Shown piece after piece: positions 1 through 5,150 of a stretch of 8,686 bases of DNA. The DNA is from Actinomycetota bacterium (lineage in GTDB: Bacteria; Actinomycetota; Thermoleophilia; Gaiellales; Gaiellaceae): assembly GCA_013812265.1 (NCBI GenBank), contig JACCTQ010000232.1, forward strand, positions 1 through 8,686. Reading direction: 5' to 3'. Every line of letters begins with the position of its first letter. Positions within the stretch are counted from its first letter, which is position 1. The notes under the pieces are model-generated. The model had not been told where the DNA came from, searched no databases, and was given only the letters and a program-made list of their open reading frames with translations. A program made the translations under genes and the position numbers.

Positions 1-139
1 CGCCGGTCGCCCTGACGGTAACCATGCCACCGCCGGCCGTGGCCTCGACGGTCTCGTTGGCGAGCTCCTCCTGGGCTTTCGCCATCTGCTCCTGCATCTG
101 CTGAACCTGTTTCAGCATCTTGTTCATATCCATGCCCAT
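1..139 (-). CDS. ybaB: YbaB/EbfC family nucleoid-associated protein (partial, N-terminal 46 residues)
   Basis: The coding frame enters from the left edge; only the N-terminus is present. It opens MGMDMNKMLKQVQQMQEQM, followed by an AKAQEELAN helix and a GGGMVTV strand. The Met/Gln-rich amphipathic helix followed by a Gly-rich beta strand is the hallmark of YbaB/EbfC proteins, small dimers that bind DNA and coat the nucleoid. The gene follows dnaX on the same strand with a 54-nt gap, the conserved dnaX-ybaB-recR order seen in many bacteria; recR would be expected beyond the left edge. The start could be the ATG at 139 or the in-frame ATG at 133; no clear Shine-Dalgarno is visible. A TAGGCT box lies 9 nt upstream, so an internal promoter is possible but unproven. 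Family assignment is firm from residue pattern plus context. Confidence 0.88.
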   Translation of the reverse strand, partial: MGMDMNKMLKQVQQMQEQMAKAQEELANETVEATAGGGMVTVRATG

Positions 140-164
140 GGTCCCGCGAGCCTACCAAGCCAGT

Positions 165-185
165 CAGGCGACGGCACGTCGCCTG
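165..185. terminator. 9-bp triloop hairpin in the dnaX-ybaB gap
   Basis: Perfect inverted repeat: arms caggcgacg and cgtcgcctg separated by gca. It lies 9 nt downstream of the dnaX stop codon on the minus strand and before ybaB. There is no U-tract, so it could be a weak or factor-assisted terminator, an RNA-stabilising 3' hairpin, or a processing site setting the dnaX/ybaB ratio. The structure is seen directly; the role is inferred. Confidence 0.5.
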
Positions 186-193
186 TTTGGCGG

Positions 194-1768
194 CTAGATC
201 TCGCGCGCGTCGAACGTCTGCTTCACCAGCTCGACGATGTCCTGCTCATCCTCCGGGTCTTCCGCGGGGTCGGCGGTCTCGGTGCTCGCGCTGACGGTGA
301 ACTCGACGCTCAGGTGATTGCCGGTGACCCGGTAGAGCGCGTCCGTCAGGAGGGTGGCGTTCTTCGGCTCCTCGGCGAGCTTGCGGTGAAAGTCCGCACT
401 CGCGGAAAACTCGAGCGTGAGGGTGTCACCCGTAAGGGCTGTAGGTCGCGCCTCGCGGAGCACGGAGGCGGCTGGAATGGAACGCTCTTCCACCGCGGGG
501 AGGATTGTTCGCTGCCAAGCCTCCTGCAGCTGCTCCAGCTCCAGCGAGGGAGGCTCGGCTCGAGGGGAGGACGACTCCCCGAGCGGCTCTTCGACGACGG
601 CGGGTTCGACGTCTCGACCTCGTTGAGGCGGGGCGCCGGATTCGAGCTGCTCCAGCCTGTAGGCGAGCGACTCGGCTGACAGGTCGGCGGCAGGCCGGGT
701 CACCTTCACGAGCGCCAGCTCGAGCGGTAGGCGCGGGTCGCCGCCCTGGCGCATGTCGTCCACTGCTACGGCAAGGAGGTCGCAGAGGCGGAGCACCGTA
801 GCGGTGCCGAGTTGGTTCGCCTGGGCACGCAGACGCTCGCTTGCCTCCTCCGTGAGCGGGACCGAAGCGGGAACCTCGCCCATGTGCTGCACGAGGAGGA
901 GGTGACGGAGATGCTCGAGCAGATCGGTGACGAGGCGGCCGAGGTCTTGCCCCCGCTCCGAGAGCTCCTCGATGAACGTGAGCGCCCCCGCAGTGTCCTG
1001 GTCGACGATGAAGTCACAAGCGCGGAAGAGCGTCTCCTCCTCGATGGCGCCAAGGAGCTGGAGCACAGCTTGCACGCCGATGTTCCGCTCCGTCGCCGCG
1101 GCAAGCTGATCGAGGGTCGATACCGCGTCGCGAAACGAGCCTCTCGCAGCGCGGGCGATGAGGGCGAGCGATGCGTCGGGCGCGTCGATCCCCTCGGCGT
1201 CCGCGATGTGGCGAAGGAGCCGCACCAGCTCCGGGAGCCGTGGCCGCGCGAAGATGAACGTCTGGCAGCGAGAGCGGACCGTCGGGAGCATCTTGCTGAG
1301 ATCCGTCGTGCAAAAGACGAAGACGAGGTGCGGCGGCGGTTCCTCGATCAGCTTCAGCAGGGCGTTGAAGGCGGCGTCGGTCAGCTGGTGCGCCTCGTCG
1401 AGGATGTAGACCTTGTAACGGCCCTCGACGGGCTGCAGCACCACGCGCTCACGGATGTCCCTGATGTCGTCGATGCCGCGCTGCGACGCGGCGTCCATCT
1501 CCACCACGTCGAGCGAGGTGCCGGACGCGATCGTCTGGCAGGCGTTGCAGACGTTGTCAGGAGTCGGAGTCGGGCCCTGCGCGCAGTTCAGCGCCTTGGC
1601 GAGAATCCGAGCGAGCGAAGTCTTGCCTGTCCCACGGGGTCCTGCGAAGAGGTATGCCTGCCGAACCTGATCGCCGGTGATCGCGTTCTCGAGCGTGCGG
1701 ACGATGTTCTCCTGCCCGACGACCGCATCGAAGTCCTGCGGGCGGTACTTGCGGTAAAGGGCGGTCAC
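194..1768 (-). CDS. dnaX: DNA polymerase III subunit gamma/tau (clamp loader ATPase)
   Basis: 524 residues. This AAA+ ATPase of the replisome clamp loader opens and loads the beta sliding clamp. Visible motifs: N-terminal YRKYRPQDF, Walker A GPRGTGKTS (43-51), zinc-module cysteines C62, C74 and C77, Walker B YILDEAH (121-127), sensor 1 FCTTD (152-156), arginine-finger SRC (166-168) and sensor 2 GSFRDAVS (210-217). Residues ~235-355 fit the helical collar domain. A Pro/Glu-rich linker (~370-415) precedes a C-terminal domain (~415-510) of the kind found in Gram-positive DnaX. The usual fourth zinc ligand is replaced by D71. The start is GTG at 1768 with a weak AAAGG four nt upstream, partly inside a hairpin. 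No obvious slippery run suggests a programmed frameshift producing gamma. It is transcribed toward ybaB and lies downstream of the SRP RNA, a conserved arrangement. Identification is very secure. Confidence 0.97.
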   Translation of the reverse strand: MTALYRKYRPQDFDAVVGQENIVRTLENAITGDQVRQAYLFAGPRGTGKTSLARILAKALNCAQGPTPTPDNVCNACQTIASGTSLDVVEMDAASQRGIDDIRDIRERVVLQPVEGRYKVYILDEAHQLTDAAFNALLKLIEEPPPHLVFVFCTTDLSKMLPTVRSRCQTFIFARPRLPELVRLLRHIADAEGIDAPDASLALIARAARGSFRDAVSTLDQLAAATERNIGVQAVLQLLGAIEEETLFRACDFIVDQDTAGALTFIEELSERGQDLGRLVTDLLEHLRHLLLVQHMGEVPASVPLTEEASERLRAQANQLGTATVLRLCDLLAVAVDDMRQGGDPRLPLELALVKVTRPAADLSAESLAYRLEQLESGAPPQRGRDVEPAVVEEPLGESSSPRAEPPSLELEQLQEAWQRTILPAVEERSIPAASVLREARPTALTGDTLTLEFSASADFHRKLAEEPKNATLLTDALYRVTGNHLSVEFTVSASTETADPAEDPEDEQDIVELVKQTFDAREI

Positions 1769-1773
1769 TTGAC

Positions 1774-1794
1774 CTTTCGTCCTTCGGACGAAAG
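1774..1794 (-). promoter_or_regulatory. Hairpin immediately before the dnaX start codon
   Basis: Perfect 9-bp inverted repeat with arms ctttcgtcc and ggacgaaag around a 3-nt loop. On the dnaX mRNA its 3' arm ends in GAAAG, so most of the only Shine-Dalgarno-like sequence (AAAGG, 4 nt before GTG) would be base-paired. It could therefore modulate dnaX translation. It could also act as a terminator for transcription arriving from upstream on the minus strand, though it has no U-tract. The structure is seen; the regulation is inferred. Confidence 0.45.
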
Positions 1795-1867
1795 CTCTAT
1801 TGGGTCGGCTGGCGAAATCTTCACTCTTGTTCCACTCTCGTCACGCACTCCGCTCACTCGGTCAGTC

Positions 1868-2305
1868 ATGGTCCGTTTGGTGCCTGACGTTGTGACGATA
1901 CTCGCTGATCTTCACGAACACCGCAGCGGCGTACCTTTGCGTCTTCGAGCGCTGGGAGCGGACGTCAAGGTGGTTGCGCTGCCCGCAGCTGATTACGTTC
2001 CGAGCAAGAATGTGCTCGTCGAGCGAAAGACGGTATCCGATCTTCACGACTCCATCGTTCGCGGGCGCTTCTGGCTTCAGATGGGGAAGACCCGTGCGCC
2101 CGGAGTATGGCCATACCTGCTGATCGAAGGGCCTGATCTCGACCGGGGTCCGCTCGCGCCCTCCTCTGTTCGGGGAGCCTGCTTGGCAGTCCTCGAGCAA
2201 GGCATCACCCTCCTGCGCACTACCGACGGGGACGACACGGCGCTTTGGATCTACCGCCTCGCCTTGCGTGGGAGGCGTCGCCCTCGGCCCGACCGGCCGG
2301 CCTAG
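1868..2305 (+). CDS. Stand-alone ERCC4/XPF-type nuclease domain protein
   Basis: 145 residues. The XPF/Mus81 nuclease signature is intact: LADLHEHRSGVP (12-23, with acidic D14 and E17), AD at 41-42, VERKTVSDL (51-59; E52, R53, K54, D58) and GRFWLQMGK (66-74). The fold continues through PYLLIEGP and SVRGACLAVLEQGITLL to a basic tail. Family members cut branched DNA, such as flaps and replication forks, using metal-bound acidic residues. The paired helix-hairpin-helix domain that normally follows in XPF/Mus81 is absent, so DNA recognition or partner is unknown. It lies on the opposite strand between the SRP RNA and dnaX, divergent from dnaX and convergent with the SRP RNA. The open frame continues upstream antisense to dnaX, but ERCC4 homology begins only near residue 8. 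I chose ATG 1868; GTG codons at 1880 and 1889 are alternatives. No Shine-Dalgarno or TANNNT box is evident. Confidence 0.82.
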   Translation: MVRLVPDVVTILADLHEHRSGVPLRLRALGADVKVVALPAADYVPSKNVLVERKTVSDLHDSIVRGRFWLQMGKTRAPGVWPYLLIEGPDLDRGPLAPSSVRGACLAVLEQGITLLRTTDGDDTALWIYRLALRGRRRPRPDRPA

Positions 2306-2331
2306 CGATTTGCGCCGAAGGCGCAAATCGC
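2305..2331. terminator. 12-bp hairpin between the convergent ERCC4 gene and SRP RNA
   Basis: Perfect inverted repeat: arms gcgatttgcgcc and ggcgcaaatcgc with loop gaa. It starts on the last base of the ERCC4 stop codon and reaches the 3' end of the minus-strand SRP RNA, an ideal site for a shared bidirectional terminator. There is no T-run on either strand, so intrinsic termination would be non-canonical. It may alternatively be a 3'-end-protecting or processing hairpin. Confidence 0.6.
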
Positions 2332-2607
2332 CCGGCCGCGCGCTCCGCCTTCGAGACGATTCCCCGGGAGGAACTCGCGTCGCCTGCTCGGGTCAGGCAG
2401 AGCCGCAGCACCTGAGAGGGAATCCTTAGCGCTGCTTCCTCCCGGACCTGACGCGGTTCGGATGCTCCCAGTGCGCGGAACCTGGCCGTCAACGCTGCGT
2501 GCGCGAGCCCAGACCCCGAAGAATCCGCCCCTCGGGCGGCATTCGGCCCCGCTAGAGCGGATTACGGGTTCAGGGAACCGCTAGCTCCCCGCCTAGCGCG
2601 ACCGGGC
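2330..2607 (-). ncRNA. ffs: Large bacterial signal recognition particle RNA (with Alu domain)
   Basis: Read on the minus strand. The S-domain core is GTCAGGTCC, the GNRA tetraloop GGGA, then GGAAGCAGC (about 2428-2451), the Ffh-binding hairpin of SRP RNA. The 5' part (about 2600-2540) reads GCTAGGCGGGGAG, TAGCGG, AATCCGCTCTAGC and GGGCCGAAT, closely matching from memory the Alu domain of the Bacillus scRNA, so this is the ~270-nt large form and not the ~100-nt 4.5S form. The ends are set by a terminal 12-bp helix: minus-strand 2607-2596 pairs with 2341-2330 with a single G-U. A further helix pairs TGGGAG with CTCTCA in the S domain. With Ffh it targets nascent membrane and secreted proteins; the Alu domain is thought to slow elongation. 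The position upstream of dnaX is conserved. It occupies nearly all of the 356-bp gap between two protein genes. Confidence 0.93.
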
Positions 2608-2613
2608 TCGAGG

Positions 2614-2619
2614 ATGGTA
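2614..2619 (-). promoter_or_regulatory. Probable -10 box of the SRP RNA promoter
   Basis: On the minus strand TACCAT lies exactly 6 nt before the first base of the terminal SRP helix (2607), fitting a transcript that begins at the mature 5' end. No good -35 is seen at 17 nt; a TTGACG occurs but only 4 nt upstream of the box. Confidence 0.5.
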
Positions 2620-2661
2620 GCAGCGTCAAGCCGTCCCTCGGCACCACGGAACGCACTTGGT

Positions 2662-2667
2662 TACGAT
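2662..2667 (+). promoter_or_regulatory. -10 box for a leaderless CBS-domain mRNA
   Basis: TACGAT followed by 7 nt and then ATG at 2675, placing the expected transcription start on the A of the start codon. This favours 2675 over the upstream ATG 2666 and TTG 2657, neither of which has a Shine-Dalgarno. No convincing -35. Confidence 0.5.
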
Positions 2668-2674
2668 GAGCGCA

Positions 2675-3106
2675 ATGCCCATCGCCGATGCGATGACAGT
2701 GCGTCTCGTCACCGTCGAGCCGGACGAGACGGTGCAGGTGGCGATCGCGCGCATGCTCGAGGAAAACGTCGGCTCCGTCGCAGTATGCGAGGGACCGCGG
2801 CTCGTGGGGATCTTCACCGAGAGAGACGTCCTGCGCCTCGCCGGCGAAGGCAGCCGGTTCGGCGATGCCAAGGTCGGCGACGTCATGACGGGCCGCCCGG
2901 TCACAGTATCGCCCGATGTCGACATCTTGGACGGCGCGCGGCTCATGGGCGAGCGGAAGATCCGCCACCTGCCCGTCGTGGAAGGGGACAACCTGCTCGG
3001 GATAGTCGGCATCCGCGACGTGCTCGGCGCGCTCGTGGAGCGCCTGTGGCAGGCTCAGGACTCCGACGCGCGCGAGACCGCGCGCGAGCTTCTCAAACGC
3101 GGCTAG
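2675..3106 (+). CDS. Two-CBS-domain protein (IMPDH-type CBS pair)
   Basis: 143 residues, almost entirely a tandem CBS pair. CBS1 spans ~1-58 (IADAMTVRLVTVEPDETV through GSVAVCEGPRLVGIFTERDVLRL) and CBS2 ~65-120 (VGDVMTGRPVTVSPDVDI through RHLPVVEGDNLLGIVGIRDVL), then a short basic helix ending ARELLKRG. Such Bateman modules bind adenine nucleotides, or sometimes SAM, and act as energy sensors, usually regulating a partner; no effector domain is fused and no obvious target gene is adjacent. Each domain shows the typical G-I-x-T/G-x-R-D-V-L end motif. The start is chosen from the TACGAT box 7 nt upstream; ATG 2666 would add MSA. It is divergent from the SRP RNA, with both promoters packed into about 65 bp. 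It is followed 3 nt after the stop by a palindrome. Confidence 0.92.
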   Translation: MPIADAMTVRLVTVEPDETVQVAIARMLEENVGSVAVCEGPRLVGIFTERDVLRLAGEGSRFGDAKVGDVMTGRPVTVSPDVDILDGARLMGERKIRHLPVVEGDNLLGIVGIRDVLGALVERLWQAQDSDARETARELLKRG

Positions 3107-3109
3107 CTG

Positions 3110-3133
3110 CCAATCTCGCCTAGGCGAGATTGG
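3110..3133. terminator. 24-nt perfect palindrome after the CBS gene
   Basis: Arms ccaatctcgcc and ggcgagattgg around TA, starting 4 nt after the CBS stop codon. It is probably a transcription terminator or 3'-end hairpin, but lacks a U-tract (ttacg follows). As fully palindromic DNA it could alternatively bind a dimeric protein. Confidence 0.55.
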
Positions 3134-3221
3134 TTACGAGTTCTCGCTGCTCGCTCAACTTCCGTCGATAACAAAAGGCGTCGGGTGTACTCACGTCGGC
3201 AAACCCGCAGTTGCCGCGCGG

Positions 3222-3227
3222 TATCCT
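3222..3227 (+). promoter_or_regulatory. Probable -10 box of tRNA-Val
   Basis: TATCCT lies 11 nt upstream of the mature tRNA 5' end; the same hexamer lies upstream of tRNA-Ser on the other strand (7275-7280). No clear -35 at the standard distance. Confidence 0.4.
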
Positions 3228-3238
3228 GCCATCCAAGA

Positions 3239-3310
3239 GGGCGTGTAGCTCAGCGGGAGAGCGCCCGCTTCACACGCGGGAGGTCACTGGTTCAATCCCA
3301 GTCACGCCCA
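3239..3310 (+). tRNA. tRNA-Val (anticodon CAC)
   Basis: 72-nt cloverleaf. Acceptor arms GGGCGTG (3239-3245) and CACGCCC (3303-3309), discriminator A3310. The D arm contains AGCTCAGCGGGAGAGC, the anticodon stem CCCGC/GCGGG encloses TTCACAC with CAC at 3271-3273, and the T arm is CTGG-TTCAATC-CCAG. CCA is not encoded. It decodes GUG. A less GC-rich stretch begins directly 3' of it, which makes it a possible past integration site. Confidence 0.97.
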
Positions 3311-3528
3311 CTAGAAAGTAGCTGGAAATGCACCTATCTCGTTTACTGGGTAGGCGAGGCTGGTAGTACGCTGCTAAGGCTCTGCTAAGAAAATTCGCTG
3401 GTGGAGCTCGGGCACAACGGCGGGCGTGGAGTAAGACCGCGAGGAAACAGGCATCACAATCCGTGCGTAGCCGCGACCGTAACCATTTGCCGCAAGGAGA
3501 AGGAACCGACGTACCCGAACACCCTTGC
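3311..3528. other. Non-coding, less GC-rich stretch 3' of tRNA-Val
   Basis: No convincing gene on either strand. It is visibly less GC-rich than the dnaX, cupin or protease regions. It contains a short direct repeat, CTGCTAAG at 3371-3378 and 3382-3389. I see no second copy of the tRNA 3' end that would mark an attachment-site pair. It may be debris of an element inserted at the tRNA, or simply the region 3' of the minus-strand HNH gene. Confidence 0.35.
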
Positions 3529-3978
3529 CTAGGAGACGAACGCCTTCCGCACGGTCATCGCCGACCACTTGGCGCTACCATGCGGCCTCCGGATCCGCTT
3601 GTGGTTCAGGTTCTCGGCGATCTCCTCGAGTGACATCCCTTTCTCAAGCATCCGTCTAATCCTCATACGCCACCCATAGTCCTCTCGGTTGCAGAGGACG
3701 TGCGAGAGCCGGACATTCCAGGGGACGAGATGCCCACCATCGGCCTTGAGCCTGGGGTAGTGGTCCGGCGAGGGTGCCCAGTCCGGTAGTGGATTGGATC
3801 TCGGCTCGAAGTAGCCCCGCCCCTTGTGGCAGTAGCACTTCGGCATCTCGCAGCGCAGTTGGATGATCTGCCCGCGTCGCGCCATCTGAACGAGGACGCC
3901 TCGTGTTCCGTGCGCTCGTAGCTGATCTGCGACCGTGTCTCCCATGGTCGCTTCCGGGCTTGCCGTCTTTGCCGTCAT
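3529..3978 (-). CDS. HNH endonuclease-like protein with recombinase-like C-terminal HTH
   Basis: 149 residues. A Cys/His cluster C43-x4-C-x-C-H (43-51) precedes a region with the spacing of an HNH nuclease: PDHYP (71-75, D72 H73), GG (81-82), WNVRL (87-91, N88), H93 and CN (96-97). The nuclease role is inferred; the central residue order resembles DHxxP...GG...N...HxxCN. Residues ~103-149 (RIRRMLEKGMSLEEIAENLN, then a Trp-Ser segment and TVRKAF) resemble the helix-turn-helix/resolvase-type DNA-binding tail found in serine recombinases. ATG 3978 is chosen because AAGGAG lies 7 nt upstream; the frame stays open to TTG 4119 without better support. It lies between tRNA-Val and the methyltransferase, has lower GC, and uses a Shine-Dalgarno unlike most neighbours, suggesting acquisition. 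No recombinase catalytic domain is present. The natural DNA target is unknown. Confidence 0.7.
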   Translation of the reverse strand: MTAKTASPEATMGDTVADQLRAHGTRGVLVQMARRGQIIQLRCEMPKCYCHKGRGYFEPRSNPLPDWAPSPDHYPRLKADGGHLVPWNVRLSHVLCNREDYGWRMRIRRMLEKGMSLEEIAENLNHKRIRRPHGSAKWSAMTVRKAFVS

Positions 3979-4185
3979 GCTTGTTCTCCTTGAGCCTGGT
4001 TGGACGGACTCATCTGAAACGCGAAGAGACTGTAGAGAGTCCTGGAAGAGGATCTGGAGCTTCTCGCCAAACAACTCGAAGGTCGCGGTGGCGGGTGGCT
4101 CGCCGCTTGAGGTTCGCAACTGACAAGTTGGCCACTTTTTCGGACATTGCGCAAACCGTGGGCGTAACTATCCGGCGAGTGCTGC
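3979..4185. other. Upstream region of the HNH gene
   Basis: 207 bp between the methyltransferase stop and the HNH start, both on the minus strand. Apart from the Shine-Dalgarno of the HNH gene, I see no firm promoter, RNA or repeat. The HNH reading frame is open back to 4119 and could encode an N-terminal extension if TTG 4119 were used, but the strong ribosome binding site before 3978 argues against it. Confidence 0.4.
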
Positions 4186-4917
4186 CTATTCAGGCTCGGT
4201 TCGGGCGATGGTGACGATCTCGGGACTTGTCGGTTCGAGCGGCTCACGCAACCAGCCGCCGTACTGCACCTCGATCGTGAACCCGGCGTCCGCGAGGAAG
4301 TCCCCAAGAGCGTCGACATCTAGGAAGCGCAGGCTGGCACGATCGACGCGCAACTGCGTTCCGTCCCGGCCGCCCGTCGTCTCGGTGAACGTGACGACGT
4401 CCTCGGCGACTGCCTCCACTTCGTGCCAGATGCGGACTTTCCGTCCCGATGGGTCGACGACGTCGATTGCGTTCTCCGGATTCCACTGCTCCCATGCCCG
4501 TGCGAGGGGATTGCGGGTTTCGAACGCGAAGCGACCGCCGTCGACGAGCGCTCGGCCAATCGCAGCGAGCGAGTCGCGCACCTCCTCGTCGGCGACGAGC
4601 ACCTGGAATGCGTGACCCGTCATGAGCGCGAGCTCGAACTCACGGACGAACGTCATCGAGGCTGCGGTGCCGGAGACCCATTCGATGTCGGCACGGCGCC
4701 GCGCCACGTTCAGGCTCGCATCGTCAGGATCCAGTCCACACAGCCGTCCGGTATGCCCTGCTTCGCGGGCTCGGTGCAGCAGCGCTCCCGTACCACAGCC
4801 GACATCGAGCGCCGACCTCGCCTCCATCACCATGGCCAGACAGAAGTTGTCGCTCGACCCCCAAGGGTTGAGCAGCTCGTAGAGAGCAGCAGCCTCTTCG
4901 TCCGAATACCGCGTCAA
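4186..4917 (-). CDS. Class I SAM-dependent methyltransferase
   Basis: 243 residues. Motif I ALDVGCGTG (~37-45) begins the SAM-binding Rossmann fold, followed by post-I LCGLDPDDASLNVAR with an acidic residue for the ribose hydroxyls, then SGTAASMTF, ELALMTGHAFQVL (motif IV-like) and GGRFAFETRNP. The C-terminal half has beta strands typical of the Methyltransf_11/25 class. Substrate cannot be told; small-molecule and RNA or protein acceptors are all possible. Start choice: TTG 4917 gives a family-like beginning (MTRYSDEEAAALYELLNPW) and lies 7 nt after a TAGCGT box, consistent with a leaderless mRNA. GTG 4926 and TTG 4956 are in-frame alternatives without Shine-Dalgarno support. It is divergent from the cupin gene, and the HNH gene lies downstream on the same strand after a 207-bp gap. 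Confidence 0.85.
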   Translation of the reverse strand: MTRYSDEEAAALYELLNPWGSSDNFCLAMVMEARSALDVGCGTGALLHRAREAGHTGRLCGLDPDDASLNVARRRADIEWVSGTAASMTFVREFELALMTGHAFQVLVADEEVRDSLAAIGRALVDGGRFAFETRNPLARAWEQWNPENAIDVVDPSGRKVRIWHEVEAVAEDVVTFTETTGGRDGTQLRVDRASLRFLDVDALGDFLADAGFTIEVQYGGWLREPLEPTSPEIVTIARTEPE

Positions 4918-4924
4918 CGGCCAC

Positions 4925-4934
4925 ACGCTAGCTT
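4925..4934. promoter_or_regulatory. Overlapping divergent -10 boxes
   Basis: The minus strand reads TAGCGT (4930-4925), 7 nt before the methyltransferase start. The plus strand reads TAGCTT (4929-4934), which would start a transcript near 4941. They share the central TA step of GCTAGC, as in known bidirectional promoters. The minus box is supported by spacing to the start codon; the plus box rests on the terminated structured segment downstream. Confidence 0.4.
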
Positions 4935-4940
4935 GGAGCG

Positions 4941-5041
4941 CGGCACCGGCTCGCAAACAGCGGCTCGGCGCTCACCGTGTGGTTTGCGCACCGCCAAGTT
5001 CCGCCCACACTGAAGGGCCCTGTACATAGGGCCTTTCTTTT
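4941..5041 (+). ncRNA. Candidate structured small RNA or attenuator leader
   Basis: There is no protein gene upstream on this strand, yet the segment ends in a strong intrinsic terminator. Two visible helices cross: cgcaaac (4952-4958) with gtttgcg (4982-4988), and gtgtgg (4977-4982) with ccacac (5005-5010). They would form a pseudoknot or be mutually exclusive, immediately 5' of the terminator stem. This suits a small RNA of about 100 nt or a ligand-controlled attenuator before the cupin gene. I do not recognise it as a known riboswitch or RNA family. The 5' end is inferred from a TAGCTT box. Confidence 0.4.
5013..5041 (+). terminator. Intrinsic terminator
   Basis: Stem AAGGGCCCT (5013-5021) pairs with AGGGCCTTT (5028-5036), 9 bp with one G-U, loop gtacat, followed by a T-rich run through 5041. 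Orientation is plus only; on the minus strand no U-tract follows. It is the most canonical terminator in the window and has no plus-strand gene before it. Confidence 0.75.
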
Positions 5042-5138
5042 CGTCCTGCTGAGCAACTCGATCTACCAGGCGCGGGTGGCGGTACGAGTGCGCCGCGTGT
5101 GCCCGTCGCGCCTGACGCCGCTCGTCGAAGACGAGCTC

Positions 5139-5144
5139 TATGCT
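5139..5144 (+). promoter_or_regulatory. -10 box for a leaderless cupin mRNA
   Basis: TATGCT followed by 6 nt and ATG 5151. It supports the choice of start and implies that the cupin can be transcribed independently of the terminated upstream RNA. A CTGACG at 5112-5117 is a possible but too distant -35. Confidence 0.45.
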
Positions 5145-5150
5145 CAGGCG

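Noticed and set aside
812..1867. Long plus-strand open frame antisense to dnaX, in frame with the ERCC4 gene
   Set aside because: It mirrors dnaX codons in a GC-rich genome; the translation is low-complexity and shows no domain, and dnaX on the minus strand has every family motif. Only 1868-2305 is kept.
2614..3123. 169-codon plus-strand frame overlapping the CBS gene
   Set aside because: Arg/Ala-rich out-of-frame translation; the CBS frame has two clear domains.
3371..3389. CTGCTAAG direct repeat as CRISPR or iteron
   Set aside because: Only two 8-nt copies with a 3-nt spacer; far too few and short.
3239..4180. Complete tRNA-integrated mobile element with attachment-site repeats
   Set aside because: I find no integrase and no second copy of the tRNA 3' end inside the window; only composition and position hint at acquisition.
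4921..4982. CCACACG/CGTGTGG pairing as a switch on the methyltransferase start codon
   Set aside because: The likely methyltransferase transcript begins at 4917, so the pairing would lie outside the mRNA.
4977..5150. N-terminal extension of the cupin from ATG 4977
   Set aside because: It would run through the intrinsic terminator; the cupin fold is complete from 5151, which has its own TANNNT box.
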